A stretch of 64,000 nucleotides of DNA from Apiotrichum sp. Y4204 (Eukaryota > Basidiomycota > Tremellomycetes > Trichosporonales > Trichosporonaceae): the NCBI GenBank assembly GCA_025531455.1, contig JAMYHL010000032.1:310001-374000 (forward strand), given 5' to 3'. Positions 30,409 to 43,664 of this stretch are shown here, in pieces. Made by a program: the position numbers and the translations under genes. The notes under the pieces were generated by a model. The model saw only the letters and a list, made by a program, of their open reading frames with translations. It did no database searches and was not told the DNA's origin. Within the stretch, counting starts at the first letter, position 1, and every line of letters begins with the position of its first letter.

Positions 30409-31977
30409 GGTGGGGTGAAGCCCGCTGACGCGGTGAGGTCTTGGTATAATGTCCCGCGAGGGCAAGTCGCTAGTCGTGAGAGATACAGGTACAGTATCAA
30501 AAGGTGATGCACAAAGACAGTCAGTACAGGTGCTCCAGTCGTCAATTATCGTTCAACACGAGTACGCGAATGTGGGGCCGAGACGTCGAGAGTGATCGCA
30601 ACGCTGTGCTGCCAAAGAAAGGAGCGCTTATCAATCGGGTGTGTCGGCCGATAATCGTGGCCCGAGGCCGAATTGGATGCCGTTCGGGGGTGCGGAGGTG
30701 GAGTCGCGGATTCGCAGAGTGGAATAGTCGCGGAGGCGATGGCGGAGCGGAGAGAGAGACAGGAAGTGGCAGTGTCGATTCTAAGGAGCGTAACGGATGA
30801 AGAAGTGGGATCCAAGAACGCACACGATGTGTTGGGTCTTTGTATACTTTATTTTCGACCGTGGTTCCACAAGGTCACAAATGGTGTGTCGGCCAAGTCC
30901 GCATGACGTTGATGGCACGAGTTGCAGGGGTGGAGCAGCTATGCGCAGCTAGTGGCCGCCGGGCTGGCGCTTACAGAACACCAGCAGGAACAGCATGGGC
31001 ATATAGATGGTACATGCGCTGCAACGATGATGCGTCGTCGGTCGTTGGATGGGGATGGAGATGGGCTGGAAAGTAGTATGTATCTTGTCTGGGAATGGGA
31101 GTGGGAATGCATGTCATCATGTCATCGGAATGCACCCCGCACCCTGCGATCCTCGGCTCCCCTGATCCCTCTGATCCTCGATTTCTGCAATGACGGCCGA
31201 TCGCGTCGTCGCGCCGCGACATCGCGATATGCGCCGCTGCAGAGCCGGCGTGCATCCGTTCCATGCCTTCCATGTCCGATCACTCGGCGTGCCAAGAGCT
31301 GCCCCCGCGCTGCCCGCGCTGTCACCCAGGGTTCTGACTACATTTCTCGGCCACCGACATTGCGGATCCGGCCAACAGTAGTAGTTTCTTTTCTTCGCGG
31401 TCGCTGCGTCGGCCGATAGGCGCGGCGAGGCGCGGCGAGGCGCGGCGACCCCCACTCTTTCTTCGGCTTGTTTTCTCGAATCCGCGAATCCGACTTTGGT
31501 GATATTTGCCACGCTGGTTGCGGCGTGGGAAGCAGTCTGAATACGTACAGAGACTGACGTGGTCGTCTTCCCATGCCCATTTTACATGTTTATCAGGCTT
31601 GGCGTCATGTTTCCACCTTGACTGCAGCTACCACCCCATCCGCAAATAACCTGCCCCCGATCTAGCCTCCGTGCCTCATTCCATCGTGCCTCATTCCTGC
31701 TACATCTCGTCTCTCAAGACACGATTCATACTACCCCACGTACACTGATACAAACAGTCTACGCCACCACAACGACGTCCGATGGCTGGCCTTGATGCCC
31801 GAGATATGACGCTAAACACACTAACACTCGGTATTTATGAGTATAGGGGGTGGTTGCGGGTTGGTTGCTGTTAACTTTCTGTTGCTTGCTTCTTGTTGTT
31901 GCTGCTGCTATGGTTGCTACGAGACGGGTAACGGGTGGGAAATGACAGGGTGCGGGGGCAGACGGTTGTCCACCCCG
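30409..31977. other. intergenic region between MFS transporter and CCR4
   Basis: About 1.6 kb without supported genes. It holds the MFS promoter and the CCR4 3' UTR. A tandem 10-bp repeat (CGCGGCGAGG, three units) occurs at 31421-31448. Open frames of up to 165 codons have no family features. Confidence 0.5.
31421..31448. repeat. tandem 10-bp repeat CGCGGCGAGG
   Basis: Three adjacent copies, the last incomplete, in the MFS-CCR4 intergenic region. Confidence 0.85.
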
Positions 31978-34439
31978 CTAATGGTGATACGAGCCGTATG
32001 ACGGCGCCGACGGGGCCGAGTCGGTCGCGCCCTTGACGCGGAACTGGGCGAACACGGGAATGTGGCTGGGGGTTAGACGCTGACCTAGACTATCAGAGAG
32101 CTGTAGACTCACTCGGACGGGAAATAGGCGTTCGGGAATCCGACGACGCGGCTGAGGTACTTGCGGTCGACATCGCCGAGCACGCTGGTGACCTTGAGCG
32201 AGCGGGGCGTGTAAAAGACATAGTCGATCGCCTCGTCGAAAGTCGGCGTATAATTCGTCATCTTCATCTCGCCAAAGCTCGCGCACGACGAACGCAGGCC
32301 GAGGTTGTGCTTGAGGCCCTTTGTCGTGTACGACCCGTACTTGTACGTCATGAAATCGTCGTGGTCGCCGGGCACCTCGCCGTTGGTGATGTACTCGTAG
32401 ACACCCGACTGCTGGAGCGAGTTGAGGTCGACACACATGATGAGTGGTATATCGCGTCCCTTCTGGCTCTTGTCGTACGTGGGCGGGGTCGGCTGGCCCT
32501 CGATGGCGGGCTTGGCGGGCAGCTGCGAGAAGCGCTCGACAATCTCCTCGAGACGCTCCATCATCATGCCAATCTGCACAAGCTTGACGTCGCGGTACCG
32601 GTGGTCCCAGTAGATGTGCGCGTTGGTGACAGCCAGGCGGGCACCCGACTGCACAAACTCGAGGAGCGCCACGGTGCCAATGTTGTCGCGCGCCATGACG
32701 CGGTTGAACATGTCCTCGGTGCGCATCTCCGTCTTGTGGAGCGCAATCTGGTTGAACTCGACGACCTGGGTCTCGATGAGGTGGAACTTTTCCCGCTTCC
32801 AGAACGTCGCGCAGCCATCGATGAGCTTGGCATCGTCGGCCGACATGGTCCTTGCACGCGTACGCGGGTAGTGGGCGCCGTCGTAGCCGCGCTCCTTGAG
32901 CTTGGGGTAGAACCATTCCGAGTACTGCTCAGAGTCAATCTCCTGGAGACAGACAATGTCGGCGGACGCGTTGAGCAGCTCCTCGAGCAGCGTTTCACGA
33001 CGGTACGCCCACTCGAGCGCCCAGGCAGGCGTGTACGCGTACGATGTCGAGGGCGCAAATGACGGGCAGAGAATGTTGTACGACAGGGTGGTAAACGACT
33101 CTGTTTTCGTCTGGGACGGTGACGAAATGTCAGGCTCAATCTCGATCCACTGGCGCTCCGGAGGGGCCTCGCTCTGGTGGATATCGCGGTAGTGAGCGAT
33201 CAGTGCGCTGGTTCCCTGTTCGGCGATCATCTTGCGCACGAGCTCGTCCATGGGGTTGCCATCGATTCCCAGTACTTCCAGCTGGTAGAGGCCACCAATC
33301 TCGGTCGGGAGGGAGGTGAGGTTGTTGTCGAACAGGAGCATCTCCTTGAGCTTGCAGAGGACGCCAATCTCGGGCGGCAGCGAGACGAGTTCGTTGCCTG
33401 TCGCGTCGAGGAGTGTCAGCTGCTTGAGCTGGCTGATCGACGGAGGCAGCGTCTTGAGGTTGTTGTGGTTGATGTACAAGGAGGTTATGTGGCTAAATGT
33501 GAACAACGATGGGGACAAGGTCTTGAGATGGATGCCGCCGAGGTCGAGGCCGGTCCAGGGCTCGTACGGCTCCTCCTGCTTGGAGGCCGGCGCGGGCGGC
33601 TGCGCGGGGTTCATGGGATCCGCGTTCGTTTCGCCACCCTCGCCCCCGCTCGTGCTAGGGGCTGCACTGCTATTCTTGACCGAGTCGGGAGCCGGGGACG
33701 GCCCAGCGGTGATGGGAATAGCTGCAGACCGACGGACGCCGTTGGGAGTGCCAGACAGGCCGGGTGTGCCGAGGCCTGTGCTGCCAGCCTGGCCCGAAGA
33801 GGGGCGGTTGTTGGGATCCAGAATTGCCACGGCGGCGGGTTTGTTGGACATGCGCGACGTCATGGCAGCGGTACGCGCCCGGTGATGGGGGGAGGAGGCG
33901 ACCCGGGACGTCTCGGCGCGCAGCAGCTGCTGCTGCCAGTGCTGGGTCAATGGAGTCGCCTCGGCCTGGGTACGCGGCGGGCTTGCCTGCTGCCCGCTGC
34001 CAAAGCCCATGCCGCCGCCGAGTCCGCCGCCGTACTGCCCTGGGCCGTGGCCGCTGCCAAAGCCACCAGAGTGCTGTTGCCCAAGGTGCATTGAGGTGCC
34101 GTTGCCGAACGAGGGGTGGTGAGGATGATTGTGGTGTTGATTGTGTAATCCGCCGTGCTGGGGATGTACGTGGGGTCCTCCTGGCCCATGGTGGCCCTGC
34201 CCTGGGGGAGGACCACCAAATAAGCCATTTGATCCCCCTCCAAAGCTGCCAGACGACATGGACAGGGAGGGGTTGAAGGCAGCTGGATGCCGACCCCAAC
34301 CCCCTCCTCCGCCACTGCCGCCACCGCCTCCACCGCCGAGGCCGCGGCCGCCAAGACCCAACTCAGAGATCGGACCTGGGCCGCCCCCGTCGTGGTGCTT
34401 GGCCTGTGATGACGAGGCCGACTGCTGGGGGTAGAACAT
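31978..34439 (-). CDS. CCR4: CCR4 deadenylase, catalytic subunit of CCR4-NOT
   Basis: Two exons, complement(31978..32065, 32113..34439), 804 residues; the 47-nt intron runs from GTGAGT to CCCCCAG and its removal creates the catalytic SDHIP. Residues 1-290 are low complexity (Gly, His, Gln, Ser). Residues about 298-400 are leucine-rich repeats that bind CAF1/Pop2 (LTLLDATGNELVSLPPEIG and similar). From about 443 to the end is the EEP exonuclease domain: FTTLSYNILCPS, IVCLQEID (metal-binding Glu), DGCATFWK, MCVDLNSL and the final SDHIPVFAQF. CCR4 shortens mRNA poly(A) tails in the cytoplasm. The C-terminal exon of 28 codons is essential because it carries the catalytic Asp-His pair. Confidence 0.95.
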
Positions 34440-36871
34440 CCAGTGGGGGCCTTATCCGTGTGTGTGCTGGGAGTTAGGGGGAAAGCGACGCCAGGGGAAC
34501 ACCCACTGTGAGAAGAATAGGATGGGGGCAAAGAGTGCCAGGAGATTGACAGTGGAAGATCGGGAGAGGAAGGTGGATGCTGCGTTGCCAAGGGGGGAGG
34601 CATCGGCGTGCGGGGGGGATCGCAGTCGCTGTCGCGTGCGCGGACGCTATCGGTCGCTTCGCGGACTAGTTGCAGCTGTCGCTATGCGTTGCTGGAAGGG
34701 CAAGCGCGGCGATAGCGAGTGTGGGAGGGGGGAGAGAGGGAACGCGCGTGTGTCGAGGCGATCTAGTCGTGTGCTCGATGCAAATCGGCCCGCGAGTGGA
34801 TGCTAGATGAGCGATGGTTGCGGTAGCTGTCGACGTCCGTATTGTTCGTTTCTCCGACGTGAACGGCAGGAGAAGCGAGGTGGATGTAACGCGAGGGAGG
34901 TGGAGATTGCGAGTGTGCGAGTGGGAATCGAGCGCCGAGAAAACACTGAACTGGATCTGGACGATGTGGGACCGAGTAGAGTGCACACGGGGAGCGTGTA
35001 ATGGCGGTATCAACAGCGCGCGACGAATACACAAGTTGAGCGCGGGGTAGGCGGCGTACAAGTCGAGTTGCACGGGCACGCAAACACTTGATACTCGAAG
35101 AGTTGTTGCACAAGCGTAGGGAGGTGTAGAATGCAATACAGTCGAAGGTAGACTCGTACTGCACGCGGCGAGGCGAGGGCCGGAGAGCGCGGAGAGGGGA
35201 GAGCGAGGGGAGAGCTCGGTTGGGAGACGCGCGGCGGTGTGATTGTCCTGAGGGTAGCGTGGCCGGACCTGAGGGAGAGGCGTCCGTACGGGCTCGAGGA
35301 ACGGGGTGCGAATGAGGAGAGGGCGGAAAGGTGTGGAGAGATCAGATCAGATCCTACACCCCAAGGTTGACGGATATATGCACGTGCGGCGGGCGCTGGT
35401 GTTGCTGTTGGTGTTGCTGGTGATGTGGACGTGGATGGAGATGATAGGAATGGAGATGGGAGGAGAGAGATGGTGAGAGGGAGTGAGAGGAGATGGATGG
35501 AAGATGACGATGCGGAACACGATGTGCTCGATGCTCTCTCGCAGTTCGCTGTTCGCTGTGCACCAAAAGAACCAAGGAAAGGGGTGGACGTGTGCGCCGA
35601 AGCTAACCAGTGCGCCAGTGCGGTGAGAGGGAGAGAAAAGGGGCTGGATCACAGGGGGAGGGTAAGAGAAAGGGGAAGCAGGACAAAAAGGGCAAAGACT
35701 AAAAAGCAAGTGTAATCAAAAGCTAACAAAAGCGGGATATCATAATAGAATGCTGCCCCTGGGGGATTAAAATCCATGTGATTGTCTATTGTGTGGGGAC
35801 AGGGAAGGCGGGCGGGGGTTAATGGCTACATTGGCTCTAAACCCAGTATCCGCAAGAGTAATAGAATACGTTTTTTTCGCCCCCCCCCTGACAATAAGCT
35901 TTTTTCCTAACCTCTTTCGCTCTGCTCCCGCTCGCCAGTGCCACACTCAATCGCCTCATTAGATGTGTGTCATTGCAGATCTACCACCTTTCCAGACTCG
36001 GCGTTTACGGCGTTATCGTAATAGGCTGCTCACGTGCACTACTGTAGATATGAGATGCCGATCCACAATCCACGCCAATGCATACCAGTAGTGCAAGGTA
36101 GCCACACGCCACAGCCGATTGTAACCGGCCGCCTCTATAGATCTATATCTATTAACTATTCGTGTGCCACTTGATTGATGCTTCAGACCTTTAGAGGTGC
36201 TAGAAGGATGCGCAGGGGAATTAGCTGTGGCACTGACGATCAGCTGCAGATCTGAAGATCATCTGTGGCGGCACCGTGCAGATTGTGTTCCAAAGGAAGC
36301 GAAGCGAGGGGATCAGCGGATCTGGATCAGCGGATTAGCACGTTCCCACAGCGCATCACATCCAGCTCGCCTCCCCTTCTGTGCCTGCGCTCTTTTCTGG
36401 TCAAATACAGCACATTACATGGGAGGAAGATGGGTTTATCAACAAAAGCTATATGATAATGGAATGAATGGAAATGGAAATGAAATGAAGTGGTGGGGTG
36501 GGATGGATGGAGCTCGACGAGTTATGCACCCATAAGTGCGCTCCATCCCACTGCGCTTGATTCCCATCGCGCAGCCATAATGGGCAACAATACCCAGTCC
36601 TAAACGATAAAGCATGTTGCCAGGTGGTGTATCACGTTCCTGGGCGACGATCAGCTTCCGGCGGACCTGGGACCTGCAGCTCGTCGCTGGGGGTCGCGTT
36701 GGTATCAATGTCGAGTCGTAGTATGTACAGTGTGGGTGATGGAGAATGGAACACGCTGGAGAAACCCAAGATGGCCTGCGGTGCTGTAACGATGCGGGCG
36801 ACTACCGACGTCCGCTGCTCTTCTCGTGCTGGTAAACGTCCTTCCTCGAAGAATCGCTCCCGTATGGGGGA
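34440..36871. other. intergenic region upstream of CCR4
   Basis: About 2.4 kb. The part next to CCR4 is G/A-rich on the plus strand (C/T-rich on the CCR4 sense strand), consistent with a long CCR4 leader. The rest, around 35700-36200, is AT-rich. No gene is supported. Confidence 0.5.
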
Positions 36872-38550
36872 TCACTTGTTCCCCTCGGGGCTCTCGACGT
36901 CGGTGAGAACCGCCTCCCAGGGCTTACCCGCGGCACCCGCAAACTCGCGCACGAGCGCACGTCCAAAAACGGCAACGTGCGCAATGGCGTTCTGCATGCC
37001 GAGCTCGATGGGCCAGGCGAACACATCCGGGTCGTCAATGTCGAGCGAACGCGCGCAGCCGAGCGAGTCGTGGCCTGTAGGGAGGATCTCATCCGCGAGG
37101 TCCGAGGTGATTGCGAGGTTCCAGGTCACCGGGAATGTCTCCCGCAGGGTGCGGGTAGAGAGGTAGTGCCGTGATGAGAGAAGCGCCTGGGAAGCAGAGG
37201 TCGTAGCGTGTGCCGAGGCGGAGATCTGCCGAAGCATGTCGGCTGGGATTTCAGAGGGCGCAGAAGATGCGGGAGAGCGGCTAGCGGCACCGGGAGATGC
37301 CGAGGAGGATGCCGGTGACGGCCCATGTCCCGACACGGACGAGCCAGCTGGCAGGTTGGCCGATGCTGATGATGACGCCACAGATGGAATCTCCTTTGCG
37401 CGGCGGTGGAGCGAGCGCAGATCCGACATTGCAACATGGTACTGAGTCACCGCCTCAATGCGATAACTGCCCGTCAGCCCTGATCGAGCACGGATGTTGA
37501 TACTCACATGAAACCGAGCATGCCCTTGATCATGCCCTTGTGCTCCTCGGGCGTCTTGGGGTTCGAGCGGAGGGAGCCCCAGCGGCCAAGAACAAACTGG
37601 ATCAGGCCGTCGAGCTCGCGGAACGCAGCAGACCGGACGTGCCCGTCGTAGACGCGCTCGTCTGCAAAGTTACGGTAGAGGTAGAGACACAACGAGTCGG
37701 TGAGGAGAAGCACTCCACGGAGCACATCCTCGCTCACACGACCGCGCAGGTGACCCTTGGCAGTGGCCGGGTGCATGTAGGCGTCTCCGGTACGCTTGAG
37801 GTTGTGTGCGCGACGACCCAGCCTGCGCTGTCAGTGATTTTGTTTACTTCTCTGGTCGAAAGTGACGTCAGACGACTCACGTCATGTAGAGATTCGACCA
37901 CTGCTCCTTTGTCCAGTCGCTCGTTCCGCGCTTGATCTCATTGCGAAGTGAGCTCCGTGCAGGACGGTGTGGTGACGGGAGGTGAGTTGATGCGCGCAGC
38001 GGCGGGGTGAGGCCCGAGGAGGTGGACGCGGTCCGCTGGAGTTCGTGCCCGCCTGTCGGCTCTCGGACATCCGCGCCCGAGGCGGTGCGGGCCTTTTTGA
38101 GTGGAGGTCGACTCGGAAGACCGTTAGCTCCCACGGAACCCGTGCCGCTCAATCCAAGGCCGTATGCCGGCTCGTCGTCGCTCGTCTTGCGCTTCTGAGC
38201 GCGAGCATACGCCTTGAAAGAAGGATACGGTGATGACGATGGTGGGCTGGGTGTCTGAGGCCGGGGAGCAGGCAAAAAAGTCGTGCCAAGTTTATCACTC
38301 AACGGAGCGGGAAGGGAGCTGAGGAGCTAAATGTTAGAATTCCGCTTGTGGGTGCTTTAGGTTCGAAGCGGGAGAGACGTACTTTCAGGATGGCCTCAGC
38401 CTGGCGGCGCGCGTCCTCGTTTGCGCTCGGGGTCACGCTCGATGAGCGGGGAACGTACGCCTGGCGGTGGGGGAGGTGGTTTGGTGAGGAGACGGCCGAG
38501 GACGGCAGGGAGGTCGTGCGAGGCACGTATGCCTGGATGGTGGTGGACAT
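36872..38550 (-). CDS. protein with AF4/FMR2 C-terminal-like helical domain (tentative)
   Basis: Four exons, complement(36872..37466, 37508..37822, 37881..38326, 38383..38550), 507 residues, introns 41, 58 and 56 nt. The N-terminal 190 residues are disordered and basic, with a duplicated QAYVPR motif. From about residue 197 a helical domain follows: WSNLYMTLGRRAHNLKRTGD, then VLLLTDSLCLYLYRNFADE, AAFRELDGLIQFVLGRWGSL and MLGFIYRIEAVTQYHVAMSD. The order and spacing resemble the C-terminal homology domain of AF4/FMR2 proteins (the YM..A..LK.. start, an S/A-A-Y/F.....DLI.F segment, then a Met-rich helix). If correct, it would be the scaffold of a fungal ELL-EAF elongation complex, like S. pombe Ebp1. 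This is a pattern judgement; an unrelated basidiomycete helical domain is possible. Confidence 0.6.
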
Positions 38551-41500
38551 TGGAGTGCGGGAGTGGTGACTAGGGGTGAGAGTGATGGGGAGGTGGCAAG
38601 AAGCAAGTGATCAACTGACGGCGGCAAGTGTGCTGTCAGGGAAGTGGTCGAAGTAGACAATCGGTTGGCTGCTGCAGGTCGAAGTTGTGTGCCAAGCCGG
38701 AGATAGTGACAGAGGTGCTGGGGCGAGGTGCTTGGGGCCTCGGTCTCGCGGGCGCGGGATGCAGGCGAGAAGCAGACGCCAAGCGGCGAGGGTGGGTGTG
38801 TACCGACGATCGGACTCGCTAGAGTCACCGTGTCTTGCCCCGTGTGTGTTGTGTGAGTCTGACAGTGTCTGGCCAAGTGCGAGTGTCTCACACCCCGAGA
38901 CTAAGCGTTTTGTTCACGCTGCGGGAAGTCTGTGCGTGCGAGTCGCGATGCGGAGGCGAAACGCAGTGCGCAGTGCGTAGAGTGATGAGCCGTGATGAGG
39001 GCAGTACGAGAAGTTGTGCGCAGAGGAGAATGGGGTGAGAAACGATAGAGGTGTAGATCAGCGGTCGCGAGAAGAAACGGCACTGTTCAGCAATGCGTCA
39101 ACAGTGCGTCGGGTGGTGGCTGGCCCGGTCGTGCAGTGCGACGTGCGGCGCGCGGTACTCGCTGGGACTTGACGGATCGGAGCGGGTGTTGGCCCAGGTA
39201 CTCTGGTGGCCTGGCCCGGTGGTGCTTGCGGAATGCGGAAGGCGGTCTATCGAGCTGTCGGTCGTCGCTCAGTGCTAGTGCTCAGAACAGGTGGCCCGGA
39301 AGCTGAACCTGTAACGCAGGAGGCAGGACGCAGAACACAAGAGATCAAGACAGATGCCAGACGCCAGACACCCGAGGCCGGAGGGCGGCAACGTACGCGA
39401 TGGTGTGGTGTGGGTGGGTGGGGGCAGACGTCGCCGATTATGTGATATGATGTGTTTTGGGGCGAGATCGATGAGCTCCGAGGTGGAGAGTTGCCGAGCG
39501 GAGTAGGGGGGAGACTCTCGGCGTCGGAGTGTCTGGAGTGTGGTGCGGAGTGCGCGGCGCGGGGAGCGGCGAGAGATGGATCGATGGAGAGTGAGAAGAG
39601 AAGCGGGTCCGAAGGGGTTGAGTCGGGTAGGGTGTTGTGGGGATATGCAGCTGGTATAATGCTTCTGGTGTCTTTGTTCCTTTGTCACTCCCTCTTCTTT
39701 CCTCTCTCTCTGTTTTTTTTGGGACCCGGGAATTAGGATTACAACCCAAAAGGTGTGTCGTTTTTAGAAACCTATGAAAGGTGGGAATATGGGATATGGG
39801 GGATATGGATATGGGATACGCGATGGCTATGGCTGGGGGGGAAACGGAGCGCGGAGCAGAGCGCAGAGGGGCGCAGGGGAAGCAGCCAAGGTGCAAGGTG
39901 AGGGGAATCCGGATGCCAAGGCAAAGGTGCAGGGGAATGCAGGGTGCAAGCCGGGCAAGGGTGCGACAAGTGACTCGCAGCGGAAGCTGGCGGCCAGGCG
40001 GGAGAGCGACGGCGGTCTGTGCGTCTGTGCGTCTGGGCGGTGTGTAAAGCCGGAGCTGGGCGAGCGGCGGGGGGCCGGAGATCGGCTGGCTCGGATTCCT
40101 GGATACTGGATCTGGCCGAGAGTCTGGGCGGCCGGGAGAGGGAGGGGAAGGGGGAAAGGCGCCGAGGTCGAGGCCGCTGCCTGATCACTGATCACTGATC
40201 ACTGATCACTGGTCACTGAATGCTGCACGCTCTGAATGCTATGGATGTCCTGACCGGAGTGTCGCAGCTCACGGCTGTAGGCGGTTGCGGCCTAGTCTCG
40301 GGGTGAGAGCTGCGATTCACGGCCGGCGCGCTGGCCGGATTCGGTTCCAAAAGTGGTTTCGCGATCGGGTGCTGGGTGGCCGGGTGCGGGGGACAGGGAA
40401 GGTGGCCGTGGGTGGGTGACTGCCACAAGCTGGGCCAGGGGCCAGGGCCCAGGATGGCTAGGATACAAATGCACGCCTCCAGTGCTCTGAAGCGAGAATC
40501 AATCGCCCAGCAGGCCAGTAGTGCATATGCATCGCGCATCGCTGACCTCGCCATCGCCATCGCGGTCGCCATTGCTCCAACGCTCTGTTACGGATCTCCA
40601 GTGGTGAGGGTACCGAATAGTCTACAAGCTCCAAGCTCGGCCCAGGCCCCGGGACGGACTGGCGACTCTCTGGTAGGACAGCGGCAACAGGGTACCGCCA
40701 CGGTCTGATCCTGGTCTCCGGTCTCCAGGTACCTCCACCTCCTTCGGCGTCCGCCGGCGAACAAATTGGGGAATCTGGAACCTGTCCAGCCGCAAGCTGT
40801 CTGTTCCTCTGGCCTCTGGGTTTCTGCACGTTCTCAAGCCTCAAGATCTCAAGTCTGCACGTTCTGCATGATCTACATACTTTTGGCTCTGGCACGCCAG
40901 CAACGGCGCTGATCTGCGGCGCTGTGCGCTGTGGCTCTTCGCCCTCCGCTGGAGTGGATTTCAGTTCAGAGTGGAGTATATAGCGCCTCGTCCGGTAAGA
41001 ATAGAAGCCACAGAACTCGGGTACAGTACTGGGGTATTCGGGGCGGTGCGGGCATGCGAGTGCGACGGAAACTTGGAACTTTTGAAAGTTGCCGTCTCGA
41101 TCGCGCCGAGCCCCGGAGACTGGGAGACGAGCCCTCCAGCCCGCGAGGTCGCGAGCCCACTTCCCGCACTGACCACTGGCCATTGATCCGCCGCTGATCC
41201 AAGATCGCCGATGGCAACACGCATATCGCGTATCGGCGGATCAGGCGGACGTGTGGCGCGAAACTGTCCCATGTGCCAGCGCAGCAGCGCAACATAGCGC
41301 GGCAGATCGGTAGATGGTATATATGGTATACGGAATACGGTAGTCGCCCGATGCCCACATGTGCGCCGGCGCTGACGCAGATTACGCAGAGATATGCATG
41401 CTGTATGCGGGCGTCTGATGGTCTGATCGCGCATATCCAGGTGAGGTGATGGGGCACGGCGCGCCGCCACAGGTGGGCTGCGGGGCCCGGAGGCCAAAAA

Positions 41501-43664
41501 TGCCCTACCTGCCCGCCTGCACGCTGTGCGCTGCGCTGTGGCCCCCCCTGTGGTCGAGGGCGCCTGCACGGCGCGCGGCGCGATGGGCACACCACGCACG
41601 CACCCACAATCCGCGCGGCGTTCCGATCGAACGAGGCTGTTGTATCGCTGTGCGTCGTGCGCATCGTCGCGTATCTCTGATCTCTGTATTGATCAGAGCC
41701 CGACGTTTTTTTTTTCTTGTCAACCATGTCGGGCGACGAGTTGCGAGTTGTGAGTGACGACCTGCGCCACCTCCGCGGCCCGCGGGCCAATGGCTCATTA
41801 GATGACATTCACGCTGTGCAATGTCCAATGTACGTTGTGTATTGCAATGTACAATTCATGACCTCTATAAACATCACTGGCTCTCGTCTGGTGACATTCC
41901 TACCTGCCGAGATAGCCGGCATGGCACGGGCACGGATGGCGGATGGCCCCGCACAGATAGGAGTGTGTCCGCGCCCCCGCCACTGGGGTACTCGGGGTCA
42001 TAGCGGGCAACTAGCATCTCACGCATCTCACACGACGTCGCGCGCCGCACGATTGGCCCCAGAAACCAGAGCTCAATGTAGGTGCACATGGCGATATTTG
42101 CCTTACAAGATTGGCTGCTTGTGGGCTTGCGAGTTTGGAGATCCGGAGATCGAGTGCAACGCAGCGCAGAGGCGCCACACACTGCCCAGCGATCATTCCC
42201 TACGTCCGCCGGCAAAGCCCACGCCCACCCCGCACATGGTCTCAGATCCCGACTGTTCTGTAATCCCCGAGTCACAATAACGGAACTAGAGAATGGATCA
42301 GAGAGGATGTTGGGCGTCAGTGTGCCAATCTGCCGGAAAGGATGGAAAGAGTCGAAAACAGCAATCTAGCGGACAGGACGCAGGGGCCTCGGTTGGCTCA
42401 TGCACAGACGTGCTCGTCAAGAGTGTTAGACCGTTAGACAATTAGACCGGATGCAGGAGACACAGGCTGCGCGTGTATGTCCCCGTTGGTCCCCGTTGCG
42501 ATTGTATTGCGATGCGTCTTCGTTGGATCCCTCGTTCTCGTTCTCAGTCTCAGCCTTATTCTTCGTCACGCAGTTGATGTGTGCATACTCTGTGCAGCGG
42601 TGATTTTTATTGTGTCTGTTCTGTTGTGTGTGCTGTGGAATGGATTCTATTGTACCATTGTACCGGATGCGCAGATGCACGACAAGCACGGATAGACAAA
42701 AACACGCACACGACCGAGGTGATCGGCGATCCATTTTTTTTAGGATATTTATTTCTTTTATTTTTTCTTTTTCTTTTCTGAGCATGTTTTTGTTATTTTT
42801 TTTCTTCTTATTCTCCTGTCTGAAACACTCTATAATCACCCCTCCCCCGTACCACAATCGCAATCATGCAGCTGTACAATCACTTAATACCTCCACCCCT
42901 TTTATCCGAAAATTACAGCACTTTGCACTAAACACAGGAACCTCCACCGGCCAGATCCACTGATCCACCTGCAGACCTGCAGGCCCCGCAGGGCTTTTGG
43001 CTCTGGGCTTCTTTGGACGCCATCATGAGGCCCGAAACTGGGCGCTGGTGCCTCTGGGCCTGTGGGCCTGTGGACCTCTCTGGGCTCTGGTGCCTCCCCC
43101 CCTGGCGCCTGCAGACTGCAGCCTGGCGCGGTGATAGCGGACGGCGGCGGCGGCGGGGGACTGTCGGTCATTGTGTTGGTGATTGTGGGTGAGTGTGGAT
43201 GCAATCAGTAGTAGCAGTACCAGGCGAGGAGGGCAAAAGCCAAGCCAAGCCCCCCCGGATGCAGCCATGAGCCATGAGCCATACAATCTGATCCCCGTCC
43301 GTCTCTGTGTGTGTGTGCTATCACTACAACCCCCCTCCCCATCACTACCTCTGCTGCTACCCCCCCTCTCTCTCCTCTCTCCATCTCTCCTCTCTCCATC
43401 CCACATCCCCCCCATCACCCCGCTCACAGTCGTCTGTCACCATCACCCACTTGTCTTTTGCTCTCTATATAGACACTTGTTTTCTAGAGCTCCCTCCTCT
43501 ACTACCACCCTCGTCTCTGTCGCTTGTCCACCCCTCAGCCTCTGGCACCACCACCACCGTCACCCATTCCCTTCAGCAGACAGCGGCTCGCCGCATACAC
43601 CTCTCACAGCCTCCCCTCTCTCATCTCTACTCTCCCCTTCCCTCCTCTCCTCACCCCTCACAAC
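38551..43664. other. 5.1-kb gene-poor region
   Basis: Between two divergent genes. No frame shows a domain, splice-linked exons or codon bias. It contains a heptamer array (40181-40215). The last 450 bp before 43665 are strongly C/T-rich on the plus strand and look like a leader. I see no transposon or RNA gene. It is long for a genome in which most neighbours are 0.2-1.5 kb apart. Confidence 0.5.
40181..40215. repeat. tandem heptamer CTGATCA, five units
   Basis: Four perfect copies plus one CTGGTCA. Each unit contains the palindrome TGATCA, so the array presents regularly phased identical palindromes. Confidence 0.9.
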
